NCBI RefSeq assembly: GCF_023913755.1
Contig: NZ_JAMXBJ010000028.1
Location: 2,763-65,543 of the forward strand
Direction: 5' to 3'
Length of the DNA stretch: 62,781 nucleotides
DNA from: Pseudarthrobacter cellobiosi
GTDB lineage: Bacteria > Actinomycetota > Actinomycetes > Actinomycetales > Micrococcaceae
Position numbers and translations under genes: made by a program. Shown one piece after another: positions 50,671 through 58,985 of this stretch (its first letter is position 1; every line of letters starts with the position of its first letter). Below the pieces are notes generated by a model, which had not been told where the DNA came from, ran no database searches, and saw only the letters and a program-made list of their open reading frames with translations.

Positions 50671-51239
50671 TTCCCCCATGAACTTTCTACGAAAAAGATC
50701 TAAGGGCGATCCAATTCATGAAAGCCCGGTCCCCAGACGAGTGATAGGCATGGCAATAAAAGAGCAGCCCGGAATAATCAAGCAATTTGCCAAATTATTG
50801 GGAAAACTGCGGTTACAGAACCCCCTGACGGAAAACTAGACACGCTCAGGCAGCCGTGTCGACTGTCCCCGTTTCAGGCGGACCCAGCAAACAAACAAAG
50901 GGGAAGATGCTCGCCCAGACCCGCAATATTCTTGATGCCGATGGGTTCCCCAACCGTGATGCCCGGTCGGGCACTCCGTCAAATGAACGATCGTTCGCAA
51001 GACACTCCGAGGGGACTTTGCAGAATGGCGGAGCCAGGGGGCTCATTCTGTAATGCTTCCCGTGTATGCGGTGGAGTGTAACGCTAAACCCGGTTGAGAC
51101 GATTCGGTGATGCGAATCGGATGCGGGCTGTCAGTTTCCGGAGTCGCCTGCACGATTTGTCTGAGGTCGCCTGCACAAGGGGAAGGGTGTCGACGGGTCG
51201 GCGACCTCTCATGTACGTTTGGCACGTACTCCAGATTCT
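50671..51239. other. Gene-poor stretch with a 12-bp palindrome
   Basis: No gene recognised in 570 bp. It includes the AT-richer promoter region of the secreted-protein fragment (50690-50840) and a perfect 12-bp palindrome GAACGATCGTTC (50985-50996) of the kind bound by TetR-family repressors. No regulator gene stands next to it. Confidence 0.45.
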
Positions 51240-51390
51240 GCACCCGCCAGTCGAACAGCTGCGGTCATCGTCGAGGTGGGGGAGCGTCTGTTTCGACGGG
51301 ATCGAGACTCGAATGGATCTGGACCTGAAGAGCGTGACGACCCTGAGCGACGGCGGCGTTCTCGTCGCCTACGCCCAGGTTGAGTCCTGA
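51240..51390 (+). pseudogene. Dihydrofolate-reductase-family protein, C-terminal fragment
   Basis: The end of a RibD/DHFR-fold protein: VEVGERLF in one frame, then (after a T-run that seems to hold one extra T near 51291) FDGIETRMDLDLKSVTTLSD, then GGVLVAYAQVES and a stop at 51390. GERLFDG and a final hydrophobic strand are typical for this family. The rest of the gene is missing. Confidence 0.5.
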
Positions 51391-51438
51391 CGGCCACCAT
51401 AACGCCGCCGCCTATCAACAACAGACAGGGAGAAACCT

Positions 51439-51540
51439 GTGAGTTCGATCGTGGTCCAGGCGTTCATCACCCTCGACGGCGTCGTCCAGGCGGGCGGCTG
51501 CCCGGACGAGGACCGAGAAGGCGGCTTCGAGCTCACATGA
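51439..51540 (+). pseudogene. Dihydrofolate-reductase-family protein, N-terminal fragment
   Basis: Starts with GTG at 51439 after GGGAGAAACC. The residues SSIVVQAFITLDGVVQAGGC and PDEDREGGFEL are the typical beginning of DHFR/RibD-like proteins in actinobacteria. A TGA at 51538 ends it after 33 residues, and downstream sequence is unrelated. It follows the C-terminal fragment of a similar gene by 48 bp, as if two tandem paralogues had been trimmed. Confidence 0.65.
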
Positions 51541-51829
51541 GCACAACCTCAGCCTTCTACGCCTTTGCCACCCTCGACATGATGAGAGAAGCAATGAATG
51601 CCGCCACCCCAGCAATCAACGCCGTGGACACCGAACCGCTCACCGAAGCCAGGCTCCACCAGCTCCTAACCGAAATACAACGCCGAAACTGTCTCAAAAA
51701 CTTGACGTGCGCACAAGCGGGACCGAATCGATTCGCGGGAGACGAAGCTGACCGGCTACCGGGCCCTCATAGATGCCACCGCCGACGTCGACCGCGACCG
51801 AAGCGCCGACCCGGTGGCCGGCTGTACGC
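51541..51829. other. Remnant region, possible recombinase debris
   Basis: No intact gene. Plus-strand codons near 51735-51790 read RETKLTGYRALIDATADVDR, which recalls the C-terminal coiled region of large serine recombinases; this is a weak impression. An open frame from 51537 (MSTTSAFYAFATLDMM) has no recognisable match. Confidence 0.3.
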
Positions 51830-53185
51830 TTACTTTGCGGCGGTGGTTCCGGAGGTTGCGAGGTCGATGCCACGGGTTTCCGGGAGGCCGAAGGTGGCGA
51901 AGAGGCTCACCAGGCTCACGCCGGCCAGAAGCAGCCCGATGGCGGGACTCCCCAGGCTGGCGCCGAGCGATGCCGCCACCAGTGGCGTGACGCCACCGCC
52001 GACGAGCGCTCCGAGGTTGTAGGCCATTCCGGCGCCTGTGTAGCGGTAGCGGGTGGCGAAGAGCTCCGGCAGGAAGGCGCCCACCGGACCGTAGATTCCG
52101 GCGACGATCAGCAGCGTGCCGGACAGCCCGACTGCAAACGACCAGGTGGTGCCGATGTCGAGGATCGGGAAGAGCAGGAGCGACCAGGGGATCGCCACGA
52201 CGCACGAGCCAACGATCACGGCTCGGCGGCCGATCCGGTCGGAGAGCATTGCGCTGCCAATAGTTCCTGCAGCGAAGAACATCGCGCCGACGATTCCCAG
52301 CGAGAGGATGGTGGGCCGGCTGTGGCCAAGGCCCTCGGCACTTGTGCCATAGCTGCTGAGAAAGGCTGTGCCGATGTAGAAGAAGGCGAAGAGCATCATG
52401 GTGGAGGCGCCGCCCAAGAGGATCTGGCGTGGCTGGTTTCGCACCGACTCCCACACGGGCAGCTTGCGGGGCCCGGCCGCGACGGCGCTCGAGTCGCTGG
52501 CCTCCTTGAAGACCGGAGTCTCTTCGATCTTGAGGCGGATGTAGAGACCGATCATAACGAGCACGGCACTTCCGATGAACGGAATGCGCCAGCCGAACGT
52601 GAGGAATGCCTCCGACTTGTCGCCGAGTGACAGATTGATGATGAGGAAGGTTGCACTCGCGAGGGCGAAGCCAATCGACGGGCCCAGCTGGGGGAAGGCT
52701 GCGAAGAGGCCTCGGTGTTTGGGCGGGGCGTACTCGGCGGCCATCAGTGCCGCGCCGGCCCATTCGCCGCCGACAGCGAATCCCTGAAGAAAGCGGAGAA
52801 CAACGAGGATGATCGGCGCGGCGATCCCGATTACGCTGGCGTCGGGCAGCAGCCCGATGGTGACGGTCGCGATGCCCATGATGAGCAGTGTGCTGACGAG
52901 CGTTTTCTTGCGCCCCAGCCTGTCACCGAAGTGGCCGAACAGGACGGCACCAAGGGGGCGCGAGACGAAGGCCACGGCAAAGGTTCCGAACGAGGCGAGA
53001 GTGCCGGCGGCCGGGCCGAGCGCCGGGAAGAAGACTTGGGGGAAGACGAGGGCCGCAGCCGTGCCGTAGATGAGGAAGTCGTAGAACTCGATGATGCTGC
53101 CCATCGAGCTGGCGACGGCGACCCTGGCCATCGAGGTGGGGCGCGGACCGGACCGGTTCGCAACCGGTGCGAGGCTTTCGAGCAT
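51830..53185 (-). CDS. MFS transporter, metabolite:H+ symporter (MHS/ShiA-like)
   Basis: A 451-residue 12-TM transporter. Start MLESLAPVANRS at 53185 follows AAAGGAGATATCGC. Family motifs: SSMGSIIEFYDFLIYGTAAA (TM1), FGHFGDRLGRKKTL (loop 2-3), LRFLQGFAVGGEWAGAALMA (TM4-5), and the second-half SDRIGRRAVI. Such symporters import dicarboxylates, shikimate, proline/betaine or aromatic acids with protons. It lies 118 bp downstream of the GAF-LuxR regulator, which probably controls it. Confidence 0.88.
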   Translation of the reverse strand: MLESLAPVANRSGPRPTSMARVAVASSMGSIIEFYDFLIYGTAAALVFPQVFFPALGPAAGTLASFGTFAVAFVSRPLGAVLFGHFGDRLGRKKTLVSTLLIMGIATVTIGLLPDASVIGIAAPIILVVLRFLQGFAVGGEWAGAALMAAEYAPPKHRGLFAAFPQLGPSIGFALASATFLIINLSLGDKSEAFLTFGWRIPFIGSAVLVMIGLYIRLKIEETPVFKEASDSSAVAAGPRKLPVWESVRNQPRQILLGGASTMMLFAFFYIGTAFLSSYGTSAEGLGHSRPTILSLGIVGAMFFAAGTIGSAMLSDRIGRRAVIVGSCVVAIPWSLLLFPILDIGTTWSFAVGLSGTLLIVAGIYGPVGAFLPELFATRYRYTGAGMAYNLGALVGGGVTPLVAASLGASLGSPAIGLLLAGVSLVSLFATFGLPETRGIDLATSGTTAAK

Positions 53186-53302
53186 GCGATATCTCCTTTG
53201 ACATCGGTCGTCGAGACGAGGTTTGTTTCGACGCGAAGATGTCATCGTGCCAGCGCCGCGCGTTCGCCACCACCTCCCGATGGAGGTGTTTCGCGCCACC
53301 GG

Positions 53303-54160
53303 TCAGGGCAAAAGGCGGAGCCTGCGCGCGGCCACCACGGCCTCCGTGCGGCTGTGCACGTCCAGTTTCGCCATGATCGACTGCATGTAGCTCTTCACCG
53401 TGACTGCCTTGAGTGAGAGCCGTTTGCCGGTTTCGGCATAGGAACAGCCGAGCGCCACTTGGGCGAGCACATCCGTCTCCCGTCGTGTGAGGTGCGGGAC
53501 GCCGGCCGGCGCCACGTCGGAGCCCTCGAGCCGTGCGGTCACGGCGAGGATGCGCTGGGCGAGTTCGGGATCAGTCGTGGTGCTGGCCACCGAGAGGAGC
53601 TCGGCATGCGCAAGCCGGACGGTCTCGATGAGGTCCCGTTCCGGTGGCTCCGCGGCCAGGCTTTGGACGACCCGGAGAATGGCGACCCGGTGGTCCACCT
53701 CGTCCCGAATGGCCAGTTCCCGCGAGATCCTCGAGGCGCCGGCGCTGAGTTCGGTCACCACGCACTCGCCGATCGATGTGCGCTCCCGCGTTGCCGCGTA
53801 GAGCACACACCGGGCACGGCCGTCCACGAGGATGGGGAGCGCCACCATGGTCCGCAGCCCCTCGATGCGTACGGCGTCGTCGTGATGATGGGTGATGTTG
53901 TCGGAGTCCAAGTAATCGGCCACCCCGATGGTGCGCGCCTGGGAGAGGGCGCGCCCGCCCACCCCCTCTCCGGGCTGCACGCTGAGGTTCTTCAGACCGT
54001 GCGTCGTCGTGCCGAAGAACTCGGTGATGATGAGCTCCGTGCGGTTCACGAGGCCTGCGAAGAACACCGCTGAGCCCGTCCGGGCTGCGGTTTCCCGGAT
54101 CGCCCGCTTCAGCAGGTCGCGGTCGCTCGGACGGTAGACGTCGTTGTCATGCCCTGTCAT
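53303..54160 (-). CDS. GAF domain LuxR-type transcriptional regulator
   Basis: A 285-residue regulator. Residues about 15-150 form a GAF domain (VFFAGLVNRTELIITEFFG, VGGRALSQARTIGVADYLDS, MVALPILVDGRARCVLYAA). The C-terminal LuxR HTH is LTRRETDVLAQVALGCSYAE with the recognition helix around KAVTVKSYMQSIMAKL. This layout is common in regulators of aromatic or short-chain acid catabolism in Micrococcales. Start at 54160 follows GGGAAGGG. Likely controls the adjacent MFS gene and possibly itself. Confidence 0.85.
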   Translation of the reverse strand: MTGHDNDVYRPSDRDLLKRAIRETAARTGSAVFFAGLVNRTELIITEFFGTTTHGLKNLSVQPGEGVGGRALSQARTIGVADYLDSDNITHHHDDAVRIEGLRTMVALPILVDGRARCVLYAATRERTSIGECVVTELSAGASRISRELAIRDEVDHRVAILRVVQSLAAEPPERDLIETVRLAHAELLSVASTTTDPELAQRILAVTARLEGSDVAPAGVPHLTRRETDVLAQVALGCSYAETGKRLSLKAVTVKSYMQSIMAKLDVHSRTEAVVAARRLRLLP

Positions 54161-54214
54161 AGGGCCCTTCCCCGGTTAGATGGAGCAGTTAGAAGTGCAG
54201 CTGGACGCAGCGGG

Positions 54215-54898
54215 CTAGACGGAGCGGCCGTCGAGCTTGTCCTGGATGCGCCGCGCCAGCTCAGCAGTGGGTGTCGAGCGGGGAAAAACGGCCACAACCA
54301 GGTCGTCCCCGGCCGGGACGGATGCGGGGTCGCCCTGCGGTAGTACGCCGAACATACGGCGCACCGCCAACAGCTCGTGTTCCAGGTTCTGGAGGGAACC
54401 GCGGGAGGAGTCCAGCATCATTTCGCGCAGCACATAGTTATGGGTTGACGTGACAGCAGCGGCGAACCGGATTGCATCAAGCGTTGATATGCCCGGCAGT
54501 GCCTGGCGCAGGTAGTCCGAGAAAAGCCGTTCATAGCGGGAGACCATGATCGTTTCCCGGTCCCGCAGCGCGGGCACCGCCTGCACCACGTGGTAGCGCT
54601 TTTGGGACAACTTCCGGCGTTCGGAAAATTTCACGAAGACCAGCACCGCGGCCTGGCACACAGCCTCCCACGGATCGGGATGGCTGGCTGCCAGGTAGAC
54701 CGTCAGCTCAGCGAGCAGGGCTTCGTGGTCCGCAAAGATCACGTCTTCCTTGGCGCGGAACTGACGGAAGAAGGTGCTGCGGGAGATTCCGGCAGCGAGG
54801 GCAATATCGTCCACGCTGGTCGGGTCGTAGCCATTGTCGGTGAACAGATCCAGCGCGGCCTCGGCCACGCCGGAACGGAAATTAGCCACTGATGCCAT
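54215..54898 (-). CDS. TetR family transcriptional regulator
   Basis: A 227-residue regulator with HTH VDDIALAAGISRSTFFRQF (about residues 28-46) preceded by AALDLFTDNGYDPTS. The C-terminal ligand domain is helical, as expected. Start at 54898 ([10 protein letters not shown]) overlaps the thiolase 3' end by 17 bp, so it is the last gene of the acyl-CoA operon and probably autoregulates it through the inverted repeat at 60277-60305. Ligand likely an acyl-CoA; inference. Confidence 0.87.
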   Translation of the reverse strand: MASVANFRSGVAEAALDLFTDNGYDPTSVDDIALAAGISRSTFFRQFRAKEDVIFADHEALLAELTVYLAASHPDPWEAVCQAAVLVFVKFSERRKLSQKRYHVVQAVPALRDRETIMVSRYERLFSDYLRQALPGISTLDAIRFAAAVTSTHNYVLREMMLDSSRGSLQNLEHELLAVRRMFGVLPQGDPASVPAGDDLVVAVFPRSTPTAELARRIQDKLDGRSV

Positions 54899-56081
54899 CC
54901 CGGTACAGTAGCAGCGCGTCACCCTGTCCGCCGCCGCCACAAAGCGCTACGGCGGATTTGCCGCTGCCGCGCCGCATCAGCTCATGGACGGCCGAGACCA
55001 CCAGCCGCGCTCCGGAGGCGCCGATCGGATGTCCAATGGCGATGGCCCCGCCGTTGACGTTCACCTTGTCCAAACCGAGCCCCAGGGTCGCTGCGGAGTG
55101 CGCCACCACCGAGGCGAAGGCCTCGTTGATCTCCACGAAGTCAAGGTCCCCGGCCGTCCAGCCGGCGCGGGCAAGGGCCGCCGTGATTGCCTGTGCCGGC
55201 TTGTCCGGCAGCGTTGTGTCCGGCCCGGCGATCTGCCCGGCGGGCCCGACGACGGCCAGCACGTCGAGCCCGTGGACATCGGCGTAGGCGCGGGTCACCA
55301 GCACGACGGCGGCGGCGCCGTCGCTCAGCGGCGAAGCATTTCCGGCGGTGACTGTTCCCGCCGCGGTGAAGGCCGGCTTCAGCCCGGCCAGTACCTCCTG
55401 CGTGGATTGAGGGCGTACGCCCTCGTCATCGCTTACCAGCACGGGCGCGCCGCGCTTCTGCGGCACCGAAACAGGGACGATTTCGGCGCTGAATCTTCCC
55501 TTGGCCCGGGCCGCGGCCGCCCGCTGGTGGGACAGCGCCGCGATATTGTCCTGCGCCTCGCGGGAGAGCTGTAGGTCCGCGTTGGCGCGGTCCGTGGCAA
55601 TGCCCATGAGCTCGTGGTCAAAGGCATCCGTGAGCCCATCATGGCCGGCCGAGTCCACGGCCGTGATGCCGCCGTAGAGGTAGCCGGCGCGCGAGCCGGT
55701 GAGCAGGTGCGGTGCCTGGCTCATGGATTCCTGGCCGCCGGCGACCACCACATCCGCCTCGCCCAGTTTGAGCAGCCTGACGCCCTGGATGATGGCACTC
55801 AGCCCGGAGAGGCAGACCTTGTTAACGGTGACGGCGGGGGCGCTGAGCGGTATTCCTGCCGCGACGGCGCTTTGGCGCGCGGGGTTCTGGCCGGCGCCGG
55901 CCGTCAGGACCTGGCCCAAGATGACCGCATCGACGGCGGCCGGCCCAACCCCGGAGCGTTCCAGAGCCGCGGCGATGGCCGCGGCGCCAAGCTGTATAGC
56001 GCTCCGTGAAGCCAGGTGGCCCATCAGTTTTCCCTGAGGGGTGCGGGCCGCGCCCACAACAACTATGTCCTGGCTGCTCAT
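54882..56081 (-). CDS. Acetyl-CoA acetyltransferase (thiolase)
   Basis: A 399-residue thiolase. Nucleophilic Cys in [12 protein letters not shown] (about residue 88), [13 protein letters not shown] loop, NEAFASV, the base His in [17 protein letters not shown] and the second Cys in [14 protein letters not shown]. The ATG overlaps the ligase stop (ATGA). Catalyses the last thiolytic step of beta-oxidation or acetoacetyl-CoA cleavage. Confidence 0.93.
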   Translation of the reverse strand: MSSQDIVVVGAARTPQGKLMGHLASRSAIQLGAAAIAAALERSGVGPAAVDAVILGQVLTAGAGQNPARQSAVAAGIPLSAPAVTVNKVCLSGLSAIIQGVRLLKLGEADVVVAGGQESMSQAPHLLTGSRAGYLYGGITAVDSAGHDGLTDAFDHELMGIATDRANADLQLSREAQDNIAALSHQRAAAARAKGRFSAEIVPVSVPQKRGAPVLVSDDEGVRPQSTQEVLAGLKPAFTAAGTVTAGNASPLSDGAAAVVLVTRAYADVHGLDVLAVVGPAGQIAGPDTTLPDKPAQAITAALARAGWTAGDLDFVEINEAFASVVAHSAATLGLGLDKVNVNGGAIAIGHPIGASGARLVVSAVHELMRRGSGKSAVALCGGGGQGDALLLYRDGISG

Positions 56082-57712
56082 TTGGTGGGTTCCTTGCTGA
56101 GGGCTGGGGCGCTGAGGTCCAGGGCGCGTAGCCGCGACTTCAGGACCTTGCCGGTGGAGTTGTGGGGGAGCCCCTCGGGGAAAAGGATCCTGTCCGGAAC
56201 CTTGAATCCTGAGAGCAGGCCCTTGACGTGCGAGCGGATCTCCTCGGCCGTGACCGAGCTGGAGCTGCTGCGGATGACAAAGGCCACCGGGCGTTCGCCC
56301 CATTTCTCGTGCGCGACGCCGATCACGGCCACGTTCAGCACCGCCGGGTGGCTCATAATGGCTTGTTCCACCTCGATAGTGGAGATGTTTTCTCCGCCGG
56401 AGATGATGATGTCCTTGGCCCGGTCCTTGAGCTGGATGTAGCCGTCGGGATGCATCACGCCGAGGTCGCCGGTATGGAACCAGCCGCCGCGGAAGGCGTC
56501 GGCCGTGGCCTCGGGATCCTTGAAGTAACCGAGCATCACGTTGTTGCCACGCAGCACGATTTCGCCCAGCGTTGCGCCGTCGGCCGGGACATCGAGCATG
56601 TCCAGGTCCACGATGCGCGCCGTCTCGGCCTGCAGCATCCCCACCCCCTGGCGGGAGATCTTGACGGCCCTGTCCTGGGCGGAAAGATCATCCCACTCGG
56701 TTTGATGCTCACAGATCGTGTACGGGCCGTACACCTCGGTCAACCCATAAACGTGGACCACTCTGATCCCGATTGACTCCAGTGACGTGATGATCGCGGG
56801 CGACGGCGGCGCGCCCGCCGTCGTGATACGCAGCGGCGCCTTCAGCTCGTGGGCCTGGGGTGCGCCGGCAATAATGCTGCACACCGTGGGGGCGCCGCAG
56901 AGGTTGGTGACTCCGAGAGTGTCGATGGCGTCCCAGACGGCGTCGGCGCGCACTGCCCGCAGGCAGATGTGGACGCCTGCGGCCGCCGTCACGGCCCAAG
57001 TGGTGCACCAGCCGTTGCAGTGGAACATCGGAAGGGTCCAGAGGTAGCGCGTGTCGCCGGTGAAGTGATTGTGGAAGGTTTCCCCGAGCGAGTTCAGGTA
57101 AGCGCCGCGATGCGAATAGAGCACGCCCTTGGGCTTGCCCGTGGTGCCGGAGGTGTAGTTAAGGGTGATCGGGGCCCGTTCGTCCTCGACACTCCACGGA
57201 AGATCTGCTTCCTGGTGTCCGGACGCGGCGAGGAAGTCCGCGTACTGCGTCGTGCCCATACCTGTCGGGACCTCCGGATACGGGATGGTGCTGTCAGGCA
57301 CTTCGATCACCTCAGCCAGCTGTGTCAGGCCCAGGTCCAGTCCAGCCACGGTGGCCAGCAGTTCCGAATCGGCAAACAGCAGCCTGGCTTCGGAATGCTC
57401 CAGGATGTATTGGAGTTCCCGGGCGGACATCCGCGAGTTCAGGGCCACCAGGACGCCCCCGGCCAGCGGGACGGCGTAATGGGCAATCAGCAGTTCCGGC
57501 ACATTAGGACACAGGAAGGCCACCCGGTCGCCCGGCTGGATCCTGCTCATGATTGCTTTGGCCAGCCCCTGGGCTTCGGCGGCGAAGTCCCGGTAAGTAT
57601 AGGAGCGGTCACCGTGGATGATCGCCGTCTTCTGTCCGAACACCTCGGCGGAGCGCTGCAGGAACCGCAGGGGGCTCAGCGGGGTTTCATTGGGAAGCTC
57701 AATTGTGGTCAT
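56078..57712 (-). CDS. Acyl-CoA synthetase (AMP-dependent, medium/long-chain)
   Basis: A 544-residue ANL-superfamily ligase. The P-loop-like AMP motif is LNYTSGTTGKPKGVLYSHRG (about residue 180-198). Also present are VYGLTEVYGP, the GGWFHTGDLGVMHPDGY core and the C-terminal lysine region (NSTGKVLKSRLR). Activates a carboxylic acid to its CoA thioester for the dehydrogenase genes in the same operon. AAGGATTCGCC provides the RBS at 57712. Confidence 0.92.
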   Translation of the reverse strand: MTTIELPNETPLSPLRFLQRSAEVFGQKTAIIHGDRSYTYRDFAAEAQGLAKAIMSRIQPGDRVAFLCPNVPELLIAHYAVPLAGGVLVALNSRMSARELQYILEHSEARLLFADSELLATVAGLDLGLTQLAEVIEVPDSTIPYPEVPTGMGTTQYADFLAASGHQEADLPWSVEDERAPITLNYTSGTTGKPKGVLYSHRGAYLNSLGETFHNHFTGDTRYLWTLPMFHCNGWCTTWAVTAAAGVHICLRAVRADAVWDAIDTLGVTNLCGAPTVCSIIAGAPQAHELKAPLRITTAGAPPSPAIITSLESIGIRVVHVYGLTEVYGPYTICEHQTEWDDLSAQDRAVKISRQGVGMLQAETARIVDLDMLDVPADGATLGEIVLRGNNVMLGYFKDPEATADAFRGGWFHTGDLGVMHPDGYIQLKDRAKDIIISGGENISTIEVEQAIMSHPAVLNVAVIGVAHEKWGERPVAFVIRSSSSSVTAEEIRSHVKGLLSGFKVPDRILFPEGLPHNSTGKVLKSRLRALDLSAPALSKEPTK

Positions 57713-57721
57713 GGCGAATCC

Positions 57722-58903
57722 TTAGGCGAAGGCGCTTTGTCCGGTGACATCGCGGCCGATCAATAGGGTCTGAATGCTTTGCGTGCCTTCGTAGGTATGG
57801 ATGGATTCGATGTCCAGGAGGTGCCGGATCACGTGGTTTTCCAGCAGGATGCCGTTGCCGCCCAACATGTCGCGGGCAATGGACGCCAACTCCCGGGCCT
57901 TGCGCGTGTTGTGGTACTTCGCCATCGAGGCCTGGGTGGGGCGCATCTGGCCGGCCGCATCAAGCCCCGCGAGGTGGAAACAGTGCAGTTGCATACTGGT
58001 CAGCTCCGAGAGCATGTACGACAGGCGCTCCTGGACAAGTTGGAACTTTGCCAGCGGCTTGCCGAACTGTGTCCGCTGCGTGGCGTAGTTCAACGCGGAT
58101 TCGTAGACGGCGGTGGCGTGGCCGAGGGCGGACCAGGCCACCCCCAGGCGGGTGGCAACAAGGATTTCGGACGTGTCCTTGAAAGTGCGGGCACCGGGGA
58201 GAAGATTGGCCTTTGGAATGCGGACGTTGTTGAGCTTGATCCGGGCCTGATGGATTGCGCGCAGCGAGGCCTTTCCGGTGATGGTCTCGGCCTCGTAACC
58301 CTCCCGGTCCTGTTCCACCAGAAAACCACGGACGTCGCCGTCGTCATCGCGTGCCCAGACCACCGTGACATCGCCTACGGAGCCGTTGCCGATCCACTTC
58401 TTCTCGCCATTGAGGACGTAGTCCTCCCCGTCGGGCGAGGCGGTGGTTTCCAGTGCCACGGAATCGGAGCCGTGGTTCGGTTCCGTCAGGGCGAAGGCGC
58501 CGAGCTTTTCGCCGCGGGCCAGCGGACCGAGCCACGTCCTGCGCTGGGCGTCGGAGCCAAAAAGGGCAATCGTCCGCAGTACCAGGCCGCCCTGGACTGC
58601 GATGACCGTACCCAGCGAACCGTCCCCGCGGGAGACCTCCATGTTGACCAGGCCGGCGGCCAGCGCGGACATGGCCTCCAGGCCCTGTACGTCAATGCCA
58701 TCGGCTAGGAGGTTCATGGTGCCCATCCGCTTGGCCAGGTGGGCGGGGAACTCGGCCCGTTCCCAGTAGTCGTTCATCTGCGGCAGGGCCTCCGCTGTGA
58801 AATCCCGGGCACGCCTCCACGCTTCGCGGTCGGGTGCGGAAATGTTGGCGAAGACGGAGTAGTAGTCCGTGTCCAGCGGTTCAGCGACGTCATAGTCGGG
58901 CAT
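57722..58903 (-). CDS. Acyl-CoA dehydrogenase (glutaryl-CoA dehydrogenase-like)
   Basis: A 393-residue FAD enzyme. AFALTEPNHGSDSVALETTA and GEKKWIGNGSVGDVTVVWAR are the FAD/substrate signatures. The C-terminal segment HLLDIESIHTYEGTQSIQTL carries the catalytic Glu position as YEGT, as in glutaryl-CoA and short-chain members. The start at 58903 follows AAAAGGATG. It lies 82 bp below the hydroxyacyl-CoA dehydrogenase gene. Confidence 0.9.
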   Translation of the reverse strand: MPDYDVAEPLDTDYYSVFANISAPDREAWRRARDFTAEALPQMNDYWERAEFPAHLAKRMGTMNLLADGIDVQGLEAMSALAAGLVNMEVSRGDGSLGTVIAVQGGLVLRTIALFGSDAQRRTWLGPLARGEKLGAFALTEPNHGSDSVALETTASPDGEDYVLNGEKKWIGNGSVGDVTVVWARDDDGDVRGFLVEQDREGYEAETITGKASLRAIHQARIKLNNVRIPKANLLPGARTFKDTSEILVATRLGVAWSALGHATAVYESALNYATQRTQFGKPLAKFQLVQERLSYMLSELTSMQLHCFHLAGLDAAGQMRPTQASMAKYHNTRKARELASIARDMLGGNGILLENHVIRHLLDIESIHTYEGTQSIQTLLIGRDVTGQSAFA

Positions 58904-58985
58904 GGGCTTGCATCCTTTTTTGGGGAGGAATTGAAGAATGGCGCGGAGGTCGCGGCTCTTGTTTGGGCGGGCCGCGCGCCCTTGG

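Noticed and set aside
51537..52022. Plus-strand open frame starting MSTTSAFYAFATL
   Set aside because: No family match, and it runs deep into the antisense of the MFS transporter gene.
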